DNA of 14,681 nucleotides from an uncultured Bacilli bacterium (GCA_951800155.1 CATOJL010000016.1:1-14681); one strand, 5' to 3'. Positions 1-7,521 are shown, counted from the stretch's first letter. Translations and numbers: made by a program. The notes: generated by a model not told the origin, from the letters alone.

Positions 1-3
1 CTT

Positions 4-552
4 ATGGAAATTAAAAATTTAAAAGGTACACAGACCGAACAAAACTTGTGGAAAGCATTTGCTGGAGAATCACAAGCGAGAAATAAATATACTTTTTTTG
101 CAAGTAAAGCAAAAAAAGAGGGATACCAACAAATAGCCAATATTTTAGAAGAATCAGCTTCTAATGAAAAAGAACATGCTGAGATATGGTTCAAACTCTT
201 AAATGGTGGAGAAATAGGAACGACTGAGCAAAACTTACAAGATGCTGCTAATGGAGAAAATTATGAATGGACTGATATGTATGCTTCATTTGCTAAAACA
301 GCTCTAGAAGAAGGTTTCGACTATATCGCTTTCTTATTTGAAGGTGTAGGGAAAATTGAAAAAGAACATGAAGAACGTTTTAAAACATTGCTTAACAATA
401 TTAGAACAAAGAAAGTGTTTGAATCTGATGAGCAAGTGGTATGGATTTGCCGTAATTGTGGGCATTTACATTTTGGAAATGAAGCGCCAAAAGTTTGCCC
501 TATTTGTGCTCATCCACAAGCTTATTTTGAAAGAAGATGTCAAAATTATTAA
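4..552 (+). CDS. rbr: Rubrerythrin (diiron peroxidase with C-terminal rubredoxin domain)
   Basis: This is a 182-residue rubrerythrin of classical domain order, a cytoplasmic NADH-linked peroxidase that reduces hydrogen peroxide in anaerobes. The ferritin-like four-helix part (about residues 10-135) carries the iron ligands in GES (E22), the first ExxH (E55, H58), the EEGF segment (E102/E103) and the second ExxH (E119, H122). The rubredoxin-like end has CRNCG (C149, C152) and CPIC (C165, C168), which bind one iron and pass electrons to the diiron site. Length is normal for the family. The ATG lies only 3 bases inside the window, so its ribosome site cannot be seen, but the protein begins as family members do. 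A terminator follows at once, so the gene probably ends its transcription unit. The family call is very secure; the physiological electron donor is not visible. Confidence 0.96.
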   Translation: MEIKNLKGTQTEQNLWKAFAGESQARNKYTFFASKAKKEGYQQIANILEESASNEKEHAEIWFKLLNGGEIGTTEQNLQDAANGENYEWTDMYASFAKTALEEGFDYIAFLFEGVGKIEKEHEERFKTLLNNIRTKKVFESDEQVVWICRNCGHLHFGNEAPKVCPICAHPQAYFERRCQNY

Positions 553-555
553 TCG

Positions 556-577
556 AAAGGGCTTAGCTCTTTTTTTG
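556..577 (+). terminator. Rho-independent terminator after rubrerythrin
   Basis: A 7-bp stem (556-562 with 566-572, one G-T pair) with a TTA loop runs into a T tract, starting 4 bases after the stop codon. Confidence 0.8.
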
Positions 578-598
578 TTTTCTAAATTATAGTATAAT
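570..598 (+). promoter_or_regulatory. Possible promoter for the VanZ-RDD gene
   Basis: A perfect TATAAT lies at 593-598, 21 bases before the ATG at 619. The matching -35 position (570-575) is only a T run inside the terminator tail, so the -35 is poor and the call rests on the -10 box. Confidence 0.45.
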
Positions 599-618
599 TT
601 GATTGTGGAGTTGGTGTT

Positions 619-1746
619 ATGAATTCATATTTGTATGCGATGAAGACAGCTTTTTTATTTTTCCCAATAATAGCCATTATTTTAACGCTTCCCTATGTGA
701 TATCACAATATAAAAAGTATGGATCTTTGTTAATGTTTCGAACAGCCATTATTTCTTCTTTTCTTTTATATCTAATTGTGATTTATTTTCTTGTTATTTT
801 ACCTTTGCCTCCTATTGAAGAGGTGAAAAATTATACGAATAGCTTTGTTCAATTGCAACCATTTTATACCATTACCTATCTACACCAACATATTCATTTT
901 GATATTTTAGATTTGAATACTTACTCTAAACTATTTGGAAACGCTTATTTTTATCAATTTATTTACAATATATTTATAACGATTCCTTTTGGTATCTATT
1001 TACGTTATTATTTTAAATGTAAATTTACAAAAACTTTATTTCTTAGTTTCGCCTTAAGTCTATTTTTTGAACTGACACAATTATCAGGATTGTATGGAAT
1101 TTATCCTAGACCATATCGTATTTTTGATGTAGATGATTTAATTACAAATACATTTGGTGGAGTTTTAGGTTACCTCATTACCCCTTTTCTCTGTTTTTTT
1201 CTTCCTTCTAGAGATAGAATGGATGAAAAAGCCTATAAAAAAGGAGAAAAAGTTTCCTTTTCTAGAAAATGTATCGCATTTAGTATTGATTTTTTCTTTT
1301 TTTCACTTCTTTGTTTGTTTATCTATTTTTGTTTTCGTATATATACAAAAAATGTAGTTCTATTCTTACCATTCAGCATTGGATTTATCCTTTATTATCT
1401 ACTTTTTCCTATTTTATATAAGGGATATACAATAGGAAGATTTTTAGTAAAAATTCAGGTAGTTTCTAAGAATGATATGCCTAGTAAGTGGTATCAATAT
1501 GTTCTTCGCGAATGTACTTTCTTTTTTATTTATATTTATGGAATTCCTTTCTTATGGAAAGCTAAAAATGTAGCAATTTCTTCTCATTGGCATCTTTTCT
1601 TTTTGATGCTCTTGTGCTTAGATATTCTTCTTTACGTTCTATCTTTTTTCCAAATTGTGCTAAAGAAGGAAGGCTCTCTTATTTATGAAAAGATAAGTTC
1701 CACAAAATGTGTTAGTACAGTCATTGTTCCGATGAAAGAAAAATAG
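619..1746 (+). CDS. VanZ family / RDD family membrane fusion protein
   Basis: This 375-residue integral membrane protein joins two domains. Residues about 5-195 form a VanZ-like domain with several hydrophobic helices, the motif SLFFELTQLSG (about 147-157) and the conserved FDVDDLITNTFGG stretch (169-181). Residues about 214-350 look like an RDD domain: a basic start (R216), an aspartate in the first helix (D224), and GYTIGRFLVKIQVV between helices. VanZ proteins are linked to low-level teicoplanin resistance in enterococci, but most homologues have no known function; RDD domains are suspected transporters or ion-handling modules. VanZ-RDD fusions are known in Bacillota. The start is supported by GGAG at 607-610. 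The gene stands between two terminators, so it is probably monocistronic. Family assignment is firm, function is not. Confidence 0.88.
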   Translation: MNSYLYAMKTAFLFFPIIAIILTLPYVISQYKKYGSLLMFRTAIISSFLLYLIVIYFLVILPLPPIEEVKNYTNSFVQLQPFYTITYLHQHIHFDILDLNTYSKLFGNAYFYQFIYNIFITIPFGIYLRYYFKCKFTKTLFLSFALSLFFELTQLSGLYGIYPRPYRIFDVDDLITNTFGGVLGYLITPFLCFFLPSRDRMDEKAYKKGEKVSFSRKCIAFSIDFFFFSLLCLFIYFCFRIYTKNVVLFLPFSIGFILYYLLFPILYKGYTIGRFLVKIQVVSKNDMPSKWYQYVLRECTFFFIYIYGIPFLWKAKNVAISSHWHLFFLMLLCLDILLYVLSFFQIVLKKEGSLIYEKISSTKCVSTVIVPMKEK

Positions 1747-1755
1747 AAAATATAG

Positions 1756-1782
1756 AAAAGTTTTTTACAGAAACTTTTTTTT
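1756..1782 (+). terminator. Rho-independent terminator after the VanZ-RDD gene
   Basis: An 8-bp perfect stem (1756-1763 with 1771-1778) with a 7-base loop is followed by a T run to 1782. Confidence 0.8.
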
Positions 1783-1834
1783 GTACTTTTGAAAAGGACT
1801 TTCTTTTTTGTTAGACTTGTTTAGGAGGAAAAAA

Positions 1835-3565
1835 ATGCTAGAAGAAATCAATGGGGAATTGAATAAAAAAGAGTATTTGAATAAAAAGAAGATAGATTTT
1901 TTAAAGAAAAAATATCTAGAGTTATATATGAAATACAAAAAATGGAAGTACATTTTTTCATGGAAAGCTTGGAAATGCAAGTGTGCATATAAAAATTTAG
2001 AAAAAAGAGCAAAGAAGAAAAATAAAATTTTTTTGGAAGAGGAAGATAAAAAATATGATGCTCTTTTCTCTAATATTAATGGGAGAAGTCTGGATAAGGA
2101 ACAAAGAATAGCGGTGTTACAAGAAGAAGATAGTAGCTTAGTAATTGCAGGTGCAGGCAGTGGAAAGACTTTGACCATGTTGGGGAAAATCGTTTATCTT
2201 TTAAAAGTAAAAAAGGTAGAGGCTTCCAAAATATTATGCATATCATTTACAAATGCGATTACACAAGATTTTAAAACATCTTTAAAAAAGGTCACAGAGG
2301 AAAAAATTGATTGTATGACCTTTCATAAATTAGGAATTTCTATTTTTCGTTATAATGGTTTGGATGTAGAAATACAAGAGGAAACATTTTTGAAAGAGAT
2401 TCTTTTAAGATGGATAGAAAAAGAAGATTTAACTTTCTTTTTTAAAGAAGATAGAAGAAAAAAAGAACAGTTCTTAAATTTAGTAAGTACTTTTATTCAT
2501 CTATTTAAAGCAGGAGGATATGAAAAAGAGAGTTTTCTTTTGTTTATAGAAGAAGCGAAAAAAAATAGAAACCGTTTTTTAAGAAAAAAGGAGTTATTGT
2601 TTTTAGAATTTACTTATAAAGTGTATACAACATATGAAGAAGAATTAGAAAAAGCAAATAAAATTGATTTCGATGATATGATTAAAGAGGCAACTTCTCT
2701 TCTTTTGCATGGAGGAAGTTATAAGAAATATGATTATATTTTGATTGATGAATACCAAGATACTTCCTATATTCGTTATCAATTAGTAAAATCTTTAAAG
2801 GAACTGGGAGATAGTAAAGTTATGGCTGTTGGGGATGATTGGCAAGCAATTTATAGATTTACAGGTTGTACTTTAGATAATTTTTTAAATTTTGAACAGT
2901 TATTTCCTTACAGTTCTATCTTTAAGATCCAAACAACTTACCGAAATCCACAAGAGTTAATTACGGTTGCTGGAAAATTTGTCATGAAAAATAAGAAACA
3001 GATTTATAAGGATTTGCATTCACAAAAGCGAGTAAAAAAACCAATAAAAATATTTTTTTATAAGGAAAAGAAGGATTTTATTTATTTTTTGGATCAAATT
3101 ATTTCTAAAAATGAAAGTGATGCATATTATATATTAGGGAGAAATAATCATGACATAGAATTTTTAAGAAATTATGATGAATTCGTTATTAAAAATAATG
3201 AAATTCAGTACCAGAAATATCCGAATGTTCCCCTTTATTTTTATACAGTTCATAAATCAAAGGGGCTAGAAAGTGAAAATGTCATTTTAATCAATATGGA
3301 GGACTCCATTTTAGGATTTCCGAGTCAACTTACAGAGGATGCTCTGTTACATTATGTGACTAGGAAAGAAAACTATCCTTATGAAGAAGAAAGACGTCTT
3401 TTTTATGTTGCTTTAACAAGGACAAAAAACAATGTATATTTATTTTGTCCAAGGTATCATTATTCTATCTTTGTAAAGGAACTTTTAGAAGAAAATAAAA
3501 AAGACATTGAAATAATAAAGTATAAAACTGAAAATTTAGAGGAAGCTAAAGATGAAGTATATTAG
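1835..3565 (+). CDS. Superfamily 1 DNA helicase, UvrD/Rep type, helicase IV-like
   Basis: An ATP-driven 3'-5' DNA helicase (UvrD/REP clan) of 576 residues. All core motifs are present: a Q-motif-like DKEQR (about 87), Walker A AGAGSGKT (105-112), DEYQD (305-309), GDDWQAIYR (333-341), TTYRN (367-371), HKSKGLE (473-479) and VALTRTK (525-531). The GDDWQAIYRF and late GFPSQL...EEERR wording resembles E. coli helicase IV (HelD) more than UvrD or PcrA, and the protein is shorter than UvrD (about 720). Residues 1-75 are very lysine-rich and helical, where helicase IV also has an extra N-terminal region. The frame is open from a TTG at 1808, but AGGAGG at 1823-1828 with 6-base spacing clearly selects the ATG at 1835. 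A weak promoter (1789-1817) would start too close to the ribosome site. The Hsp20 gene follows 21 bases later and may be cotranscribed. Confidence 0.92.
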   Translation: MLEEINGELNKKEYLNKKKIDFLKKKYLELYMKYKKWKYIFSWKAWKCKCAYKNLEKRAKKKNKIFLEEEDKKYDALFSNINGRSLDKEQRIAVLQEEDSSLVIAGAGSGKTLTMLGKIVYLLKVKKVEASKILCISFTNAITQDFKTSLKKVTEEKIDCMTFHKLGISIFRYNGLDVEIQEETFLKEILLRWIEKEDLTFFFKEDRRKKEQFLNLVSTFIHLFKAGGYEKESFLLFIEEAKKNRNRFLRKKELLFLEFTYKVYTTYEEELEKANKIDFDDMIKEATSLLLHGGSYKKYDYILIDEYQDTSYIRYQLVKSLKELGDSKVMAVGDDWQAIYRFTGCTLDNFLNFEQLFPYSSIFKIQTTYRNPQELITVAGKFVMKNKKQIYKDLHSQKRVKKPIKIFFYKEKKDFIYFLDQIISKNESDAYYILGRNNHDIEFLRNYDEFVIKNNEIQYQKYPNVPLYFYTVHKSKGLESENVILINMEDSILGFPSQLTEDALLHYVTRKENYPYEEERRLFYVALTRTKNNVYLFCPRYHYSIFVKELLEENKKDIEIIKYKTENLEEAKDEVY

Positions 3566-3586
3566 GAACAAGGAAAGGGTGATAAA

Positions 3587-3961
3587 ATGCTTCCTAGAAA
3601 TTATTATTTAGATGATCTTTTTAATAATCTATTAGAAAAAAACGATACAACAAAAATGAAATGTGATATTTACGAACAAGATGATCATTTCTTTATTGAA
3701 ATAGATGCTCCCGGATTTACAAAAGAGGATATACAAATAGAGGTAAAAGACAGTTACTTGACCATTTCTGCTGTAAAGAAAGAAGAAGAGGAAAAAAACT
3801 ATATAAGACGTGAGCGTAATTATACATCTTTTGAGAGAAGTTTTTCTCTTGGAAATGTAAAGGAAGAGGAGATTACAGCTACATTTAAGGAAGGAATTCT
3901 AACGATAAAAATTCCTAAAAATGTAGAAAGTACACATGTTAAAAAAATAGAAATTTTGTAG
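3587..3961 (+). CDS. hsp20: Hsp20 / alpha-crystallin small heat-shock protein
   Basis: An ATP-independent holdase chaperone of 124 residues that would form oligomers in the cytoplasm and bind unfolding proteins. The alpha-crystallin domain covers about residues 24-111: it opens with CDIYEQDDHFFIEIDAPGF and closes with the GILTIKIPK strand, a family hallmark. A C-terminal IEI (121-123) is the I-x-I anchor that docks on neighbouring subunits. The N-terminal arm is very short (about 23 residues), which usually means smaller oligomers. The ATG has a purine-rich AAGGAAAGGG site just upstream. No CIRCE-type inverted repeat was seen in the 21-base gap after the helicase gene, so expression may come from read-through or from a promoter inside that gene. 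Confidence 0.95.
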   Translation: MLPRNYYLDDLFNNLLEKNDTTKMKCDIYEQDDHFFIEIDAPGFTKEDIQIEVKDSYLTISAVKKEEEEKNYIRRERNYTSFERSFSLGNVKEEEITATFKEGILTIKIPKNVESTHVKKIEIL

Positions 3962-3977
3962 TATAATACATTTGGTG

Positions 3978-4259
3978 ATGATTTTGAGAATAAAAGATAT
4001 AGATGTGGATATAGAACAATTAGTAAAAGAAAATCTTGTAGTAGGTTCTATGCATCAATTTAGAAAAAATAATTTTTTCTTATCAGATCGACAAATTGAG
4101 ATTTTAGAGAAATATAAAATTTCTTATCAAGAATATACAACTACTTCTTCTTTAATTTATGCAATAGATAACATACTTTCTTTTGATTCCATTGAAGAAT
4201 TAGAAGAAATTGCGAGTGAACTTTCAGAATATCAGTATTATAATGAAGTAAATAAATAA
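3978..4259 (+). CDS. Small protein of unknown function
   Basis: I do not recognise this soluble protein of about 93 residues. It is acidic towards the C-terminus (IEELEEIASELSEYQYY), has no membrane segment or cysteine cluster, and looks mostly helical. The start is uncertain: TTG 3972, GTG 3975, ATG 3978 and TTG 3984 are all in frame. Only TTG 3984 has a reasonable ribosome site (GGTGA at 3974-3978, 5-base gap); ATG 3978 is the conventional choice. A TATAAT at 3962-3967 with a weak TTAAAA 17 bases upstream overlaps the Hsp20 stop codon. If used, its transcript would begin at about 3974 and be nearly leaderless, so cotranscription with the Hsp20 gene is the simpler view. Confidence 0.7.
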   Translation: MILRIKDIDVDIEQLVKENLVVGSMHQFRKNNFFLSDRQIEILEKYKISYQEYTTTSSLIYAIDNILSFDSIEELEEIASELSEYQYYNEVNK

Positions 4260-4268
4260 GTATACAAT

Positions 4269-4298
4269 TTGACAAGCAAAAAAAATTTATGTTATGAT
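4269..4298 (+). promoter_or_regulatory. Promoter for the glucosaminidase gene
   Basis: Perfect TTGACA (4269-4274), 18-bp spacer and TATGAT (4293-4298). This places the transcript start near 4305 and gives a leader of about 32 bases. Confidence 0.82.
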
Positions 4299-4336
4299 AT
4301 TACCTGTCTGTTGTAATAATGGGCAAGAGGTGAAAG

Positions 4337-5020
4337 ATGAAAGTTAAAAATCAAGGGCTGTTTCAAACATTTACAGCATCAGCCGTTTGCTTGACAGCTA
4401 TTTTATGTGCCGTGTTCGTACTAGCACATAATGATTATACTTATTCAAAACAAGATGTGCATGAGGCAGCAATTTTGGAAAATGATGATGAACCCTCCTC
4501 GTCCTTCGAGGATATGGGGTTAATAGAAAATGTAAAGAATAAAATAAAAGAAATTATTGAAGATAAAAAACAGGCTGATTATGAAGCATATTTACAGTCA
4601 CTCCTTGTTTATGATGGGTTGACAATGGATGAATTGGCGGATAAATTGGATCGAAATTTGAAGTCCACATTAAAAGGAAAAGGTAGACTTTTTGCTGAAT
4701 ACTCTATAGAATTAGGGTTAGATCCTTATTTGGCTGTTTCGATTGTGTTATTGGAAACGGGCTGTAATTGGGAATGTAGTAGTCTTGTAAAGCAATGTAA
4801 TAATGTAGGAGGAATAAAAGGAAGTCCCGGCTGTTTTGGAGGTTCTTACCAGAAATATTCTTCTTTAGATGTAGGAATTAAGAGTTTTATGGACTTATTA
4901 TATAACAATTATTATGCCAAGGGATTAACAACACCTGAAAAAATTAATCCAAAATATGCTGAAAGTAAAACATGGGCACAAAAAGTAAATAAGTATATAG
5001 AAAAAATTCGAGCAAGTTAA
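4337..5020 (+). CDS. Membrane-anchored N-acetylglucosaminidase (GH73-like cell-wall hydrolase)
   Basis: A 227-residue exported protein that probably cuts the glycan strands of peptidoglycan. Residues about 10-31 form a single hydrophobic segment after a short basic start, acting as a signal anchor or an uncleaved signal. An acidic linker follows (47-82). The catalytic region (about 113-227) has the GH73 pattern: RLFAEYSIELGLDPYLAVSIVLLETG with likely catalytic E140, then CNNVGGIKGSPGC and a YSSLDVGIKSFMDLL helix. Four cysteines (143, 147, 154, 166) lie close together outside the membrane and could form disulfides, which is unusual for Bacillota exoproteins and fits the thioredoxin-like protein encoded downstream. 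GAGGTGA precedes the ATG. The gene has its own strong promoter and terminator. Confidence 0.87.
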   Translation: MKVKNQGLFQTFTASAVCLTAILCAVFVLAHNDYTYSKQDVHEAAILENDDEPSSSFEDMGLIENVKNKIKEIIEDKKQADYEAYLQSLLVYDGLTMDELADKLDRNLKSTLKGKGRLFAEYSIELGLDPYLAVSIVLLETGCNWECSSLVKQCNNVGGIKGSPGCFGGSYQKYSSLDVGIKSFMDLLYNNYYAKGLTTPEKINPKYAESKTWAQKVNKYIEKIRAS

Positions 5021-5032
5021 ACTTGCTTTTTT
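5011..5032 (+). terminator. Rho-independent terminator overlapping the glucosaminidase stop codon
   Basis: A 6-bp stem AGCAAG/CTTGCT (5011-5016, 5022-5027), extendable to about 8 bp, is followed by six Ts. The stop codon TAA (5018-5020) lies in the loop. Confidence 0.85.
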
Positions 5033-5074
5033 AGTGGAAATAATGGTATTCTGGATAAGAAGTAGGCTGATATT

Positions 5075-6049
5075 ATGAAAAGAAATCCCCATGTTGAGGA
5101 TTATAACCGAAAAATTCATATTGTGTTTTTTAATATTTTAGATGAAATATTTGAAAAATATAAATCTTATTTTCCAAAAGAATATTATATGATAAGACAA
5201 GAGGAATCTTTAGAAGAAATTAGTACAACTCTTTATAATGAAGTTCCTGATTTAGTTGTTTTACCTGCACATATACAAGTCTTATCGGATCGAATGGAAG
5301 GCATGCTACTTTATATAGAGAAAGAACGTTTAGAGAAAGAGTGTAAAGAAGTTAGCACGATGATTCGAAAAAAGGCGTACGAAAACTATATTATAAAAAT
5401 AAAGAAACAAATAGAATCTATTATTCGCAGTAGTGGCTATGATATAGATAAAAGTGCTAAAAAAATTGTTAATTTGTTAGATTTGAAAAATACTTATTTT
5501 AGAGATCACTCCATAAGGGTAGCCAAATATAGTATGCAAGTTGGAGAGAAATTGCAGTTAAAAGAAGAAGAACTTGTTAAATTAAAATATGCATCTTTAT
5601 TGCATGATATAGGAATTTTGGCTCTTCCTTCTTCTATTGTATCAAAACCGGGAGAATACTCGAAATTTGAAAACACTTTTTATAAATATCATACTTTGAT
5701 GGGGGATTTTCTTCTTAATTTTCCTTTGTTTAAAGAAATAAAAAGGCTAGTTCGTTTGCACCATGAACGAATTGATGGAAAAGGTTTCTTAAAGAAGAAA
5801 GAAGAGGAGATTCCACTTTGTTGTAAAATTATTTTTATATGTGATACATTTGATTTATTGGTAACTTCTAATTTATTTTACCCAAGGATGTCTTATAAAG
5901 AAGCATTTGAGAAGTTATCTTCTCTTAGTGAAAAAAAGAAAATTAATCGAAAAAAGCGTTTTGAAAAAAGTATTTTAGATGTATTTATTGAAGTCATGCA
6001 AGGGGAAAGAGAGTTTCCAGATATGAATGAAATCGTGAAGAATTTGTGA
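5075..6049 (+). CDS. HD-GYP-type phosphodiesterase with degenerate N-terminal domain
   Basis: A 324-residue cytoplasmic signalling protein whose C-terminal half (about 135-310) is an HD-GYP-like metal-dependent phosphohydrolase; the family degrades cyclic di-GMP and sometimes other cyclic dinucleotides. Visible ligands are H145 (RDHS), the HD pair H177-D178 (LLHDIG), H206, the HHE triad (229-231) and D258 (ICDTFD). The GYP signature after HHERIDGKG reads GFL, so tyrosine and proline are both lost; activity or nucleotide choice may differ. Residues 10-75 resemble a response-regulator fold (HIVFFNIL start, VPDLVVLPAH) without an obvious phosphorylatable aspartate, followed by a helical linker (80-130). 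The start has only a weak AGTAGG site, and TTGCTT-N17-TATTCT at 5024-5052 is a marginal promoter. The stop codon is TGA, supporting the standard code. Confidence 0.85.
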   Translation: MKRNPHVEDYNRKIHIVFFNILDEIFEKYKSYFPKEYYMIRQEESLEEISTTLYNEVPDLVVLPAHIQVLSDRMEGMLLYIEKERLEKECKEVSTMIRKKAYENYIIKIKKQIESIIRSSGYDIDKSAKKIVNLLDLKNTYFRDHSIRVAKYSMQVGEKLQLKEEELVKLKYASLLHDIGILALPSSIVSKPGEYSKFENTFYKYHTLMGDFLLNFPLFKEIKRLVRLHHERIDGKGFLKKKEEEIPLCCKIIFICDTFDLLVTSNLFYPRMSYKEAFEKLSSLSEKKKINRKKRFEKSILDVFIEVMQGEREFPDMNEIVKNL

Positions 6050-6065
6050 AAAAGTATTGTAAATA

Positions 6066-6094
6066 TTGAAAACAAATGAAATATTTGATAGAAT
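6066..6094 (+). promoter_or_regulatory. Promoter for the thioredoxin-like gene
   Basis: TTGAAA (6066-6071), a 17-bp spacer and TAGAAT (6089-6094). The start site would be near 6101, placing the GGGAGGG ribosome site at the very 5' end of the message. Confidence 0.75.
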
Positions 6095-6113
6095 ATCTAC
6101 GGGAGGGTTTATT

Positions 6114-6734
6114 ATGCCAGAGAAGAAAAATACAAAAAAACCAAATTCTAAAAATTTTGAGAGTGAAGAGATAAGTCAAAATTCAAAAAAAGACGAAAGA
6201 GATTATACATTTCTTTTGAATAAAATGATACTTTGTTTCTATGTTATTATCTTTTTGTTGATTGTCAATACAACAATTTTGCTATTGAAAGATGCGAAAT
6301 TTGGTACTGTCGATGATAGTTCAAATACAAATAATAATGATGATATAGCAGCAGAATATGATGTAAGTATGTTTAGTCCAGTTACAGCTGAAACATTAAA
6401 AGAGGAAACAGAAAAAGATGAATTACAAATTGTTTATATTGGTAGATCCACTTGTGGATTCTGTATTCAATTTTTACCAATATTACAACAGGCACAGAAG
6501 GACTATGATTATAAAACGTTATATTTAGATATAACAACAGTAAAGACAACAGAACAACAAGATAGAATTTTGGAACTTGATAATGAAGAAGGATTTTTAG
6601 ATAAGAATTTTGGTAGTACACCAATGGTATTACTTATGAAAAATAATGAAATTGTTGATGCATCTATAGGATATAAAGAATATTCAGAATATTCTGAATG
6701 GCTAGAAAAAAATGGCTTTGAAAAGAAAAGCTAA
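6114..6734 (+). CDS. Membrane-anchored thioredoxin-like protein
   Basis: A 206-residue protein with a lysine/asparagine-rich cytoplasmic head (1-35), one membrane helix (about 36-58), an acidic linker (66-105) and an extracellular thioredoxin-like domain (105-206). The redox site is STCGFC (C114 and C117), and the matching cis-proline lies in GSTPMVLL (P170). It likely reduces or forms disulfides in exported proteins; the cysteine-rich glucosaminidase two genes upstream is a possible client, which is inference. The frame is open back to a TTG at 6066, but GGGAGGG at 6101-6107 with a 6-base gap and the promoter position both select the ATG at 6114. A strong terminator follows. Confidence 0.88.
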   Translation: MPEKKNTKKPNSKNFESEEISQNSKKDERDYTFLLNKMILCFYVIIFLLIVNTTILLLKDAKFGTVDDSSNTNNNDDIAAEYDVSMFSPVTAETLKEETEKDELQIVYIGRSTCGFCIQFLPILQQAQKDYDYKTLYLDITTVKTTEQQDRILELDNEEGFLDKNFGSTPMVLLMKNNEIVDASIGYKEYSEYSEWLEKNGFEKKS

Positions 6735-6751
6735 AAAGTCTTTTCTTTTTT
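6721..6751 (+). terminator. Rho-independent terminator after the thioredoxin-like gene
   Basis: A 10-bp perfect stem (6721-6730 with 6740-6749), 9-base loop and T-rich tail. It overlaps the last codons and stop. Confidence 0.8.
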
Positions 6752-6870
6752 ATTTAAAAGAGTGCTATTAAAAATTTATTTAGAAAATATTTGCGTTTTT
6801 TGCATGTCTTTTCATAGTTTTTAAATGTCTTTAAAACTTTTATATATCAAGATTTAAGGCCTTCTCTATT

Positions 6871-7188
6871 TTATAAATTGTTATAATTTTCTATTTTATT
6901 TTCATACATTATTTTCTTTCCATATTCAACAGCAACAAGATGTTCTATTTTACAACCTCTAGATTTTTCCCAGCCTTGCATAAAAAATATATAGTCTGCA
7001 TTTATTAGAAATTCTAATGAGGCTAATAAATAATGAATATCCTCTAATTCATTACCTTTATTTTTTATGATTGTATCCATAACATTATACCCTTCTTTTT
7101 TTAGCATTTTGATAATATCTTTTCTTTCTTCAATAATTTCTTCCAATGATTTACCATTCATTGGCTGACTAATCATTACATTTTTCAA
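6871..7188 (-). CDS. Nucleoside 2-deoxyribosyltransferase-like protein (phage type, DUF4406-like)
   Basis: A 105-residue protein of the small Rossmann-like nucleoside deoxyribosyltransferase clan. It opens with KNVMISQPMNGKS, the nucleotide-handling loop, and ends with the signature GWEKSRGCKIEHLVAVEYGKKI (72-93), where E82 matches the catalytic glutamate position. Such proteins are common in phages and may act in nucleotide salvage or in changing nucleotides, but this short type is not biochemically defined. The start is TTG at 7188: AGAGGA lies 9 bases upstream, and the protein begins where homologues begin. It is the only minus-strand gene in the first 10 kb and runs convergently towards the thioredoxin gene, consistent with a lone acquired gene. 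No clear terminator of its own was seen; the 6752-6870 gap shows only AT-rich sequence. Confidence 0.82.
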   Translation of the reverse strand: MKNVMISQPMNGKSLEEIIEERKDIIKMLKKEGYNVMDTIIKNKGNELEDIHYLLASLEFLINADYIFFMQGWEKSRGCKIEHLVAVEYGKKIMYENKIENYNNL

Positions 7189-7212
7189 GCAATCACATCC
7201 TCTCGTATAATT

Positions 7213-7241
7213 ATTATAATCTATTTTATTGAAACTATCAA
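7213..7241 (-). promoter_or_regulatory. Promoter for the deoxyribosyltransferase-like gene
   Basis: On the minus strand, TTGATA (7241-7236), a 17-bp spacer and TATAAT (7218-7213). It lies 10 bases upstream of the ribosome site and supports the TTG start. Confidence 0.8.
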
Positions 7242-7351
7242 ATTATAGATACCATAAATTAAGGCCATATATAACTTGAAATTTTTTCTTCTCTCCCTAA
7301 ATCTAGTACTAAAAATTTAAAACTTTTTTATAAACACATTTGTAAGATTTA

Positions 7352-7521
7352 CAGTTAATTAGTGCTTTATTTATAATAATTTCCTTAAGAATACTAACTT
7401 AAGTTTATTCATAAATACCTGTTTTTTCTCAAAATTTACGAATAATAACTGAAACGAATCATACAAAATGTATTTCAAATAAAGAATTTAATCATTTAAA
7501 ATAGACTGTGAATTGTAACAA
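7352..7521. repeat. Copy A of a ~170-bp direct repeat upstream of tRNA-Leu
   Basis: The gap 7189-7612 holds no gene, but 7352-7521 matches 9534-9700 in the same orientation at about 88% identity by hand alignment with roughly three single-base indels. Its core has the hairpin CTTAAG-AATACTAA-CTTAAG (7384-7403) flanked by outer arms TATTTAT (7368-7374) and ATAAATA (7411-7417), followed by a fully conserved block around 7439-7462. It ends 36 bases before the -35 box of the tRNA-Leu promoter. Confidence 0.85.

Noticed and set aside
1789..1817. TTGAAA-N17-TAGACT as helicase promoter
   Set aside because: The start would fall at about 1824, within the AGGAGG site, so it could not give a normally translated message.
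1765..2178. Minus-strand open frame of 137 codons
   Set aside because: It is antisense to the helicase N-terminus and the terminator, is phenylalanine- and leucine-rich as expected from lysine-rich coding in reverse, and has no ribosome site or homology.
4300..4331. Possible sequestering of the glucosaminidase ribosome site by TTACCT pairing with AGGTGA
   Set aside because: The expected transcription start (about 4305) lies after most of TTACCT, so it would not be in the message.
6752..6870. Terminator for the deoxyribosyltransferase-like gene
   Set aside because: No stem with a T tail on the minus strand was found; AAGGCCTT near 6856-6863 is a bare palindrome without tail.
7352..7521. T-box or other known riboswitch in the tRNA upstream repeat
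   Set aside because: The repeat lies upstream of the tRNA promoter, not in the transcript, and no T-box core or other known aptamer motif is seen.
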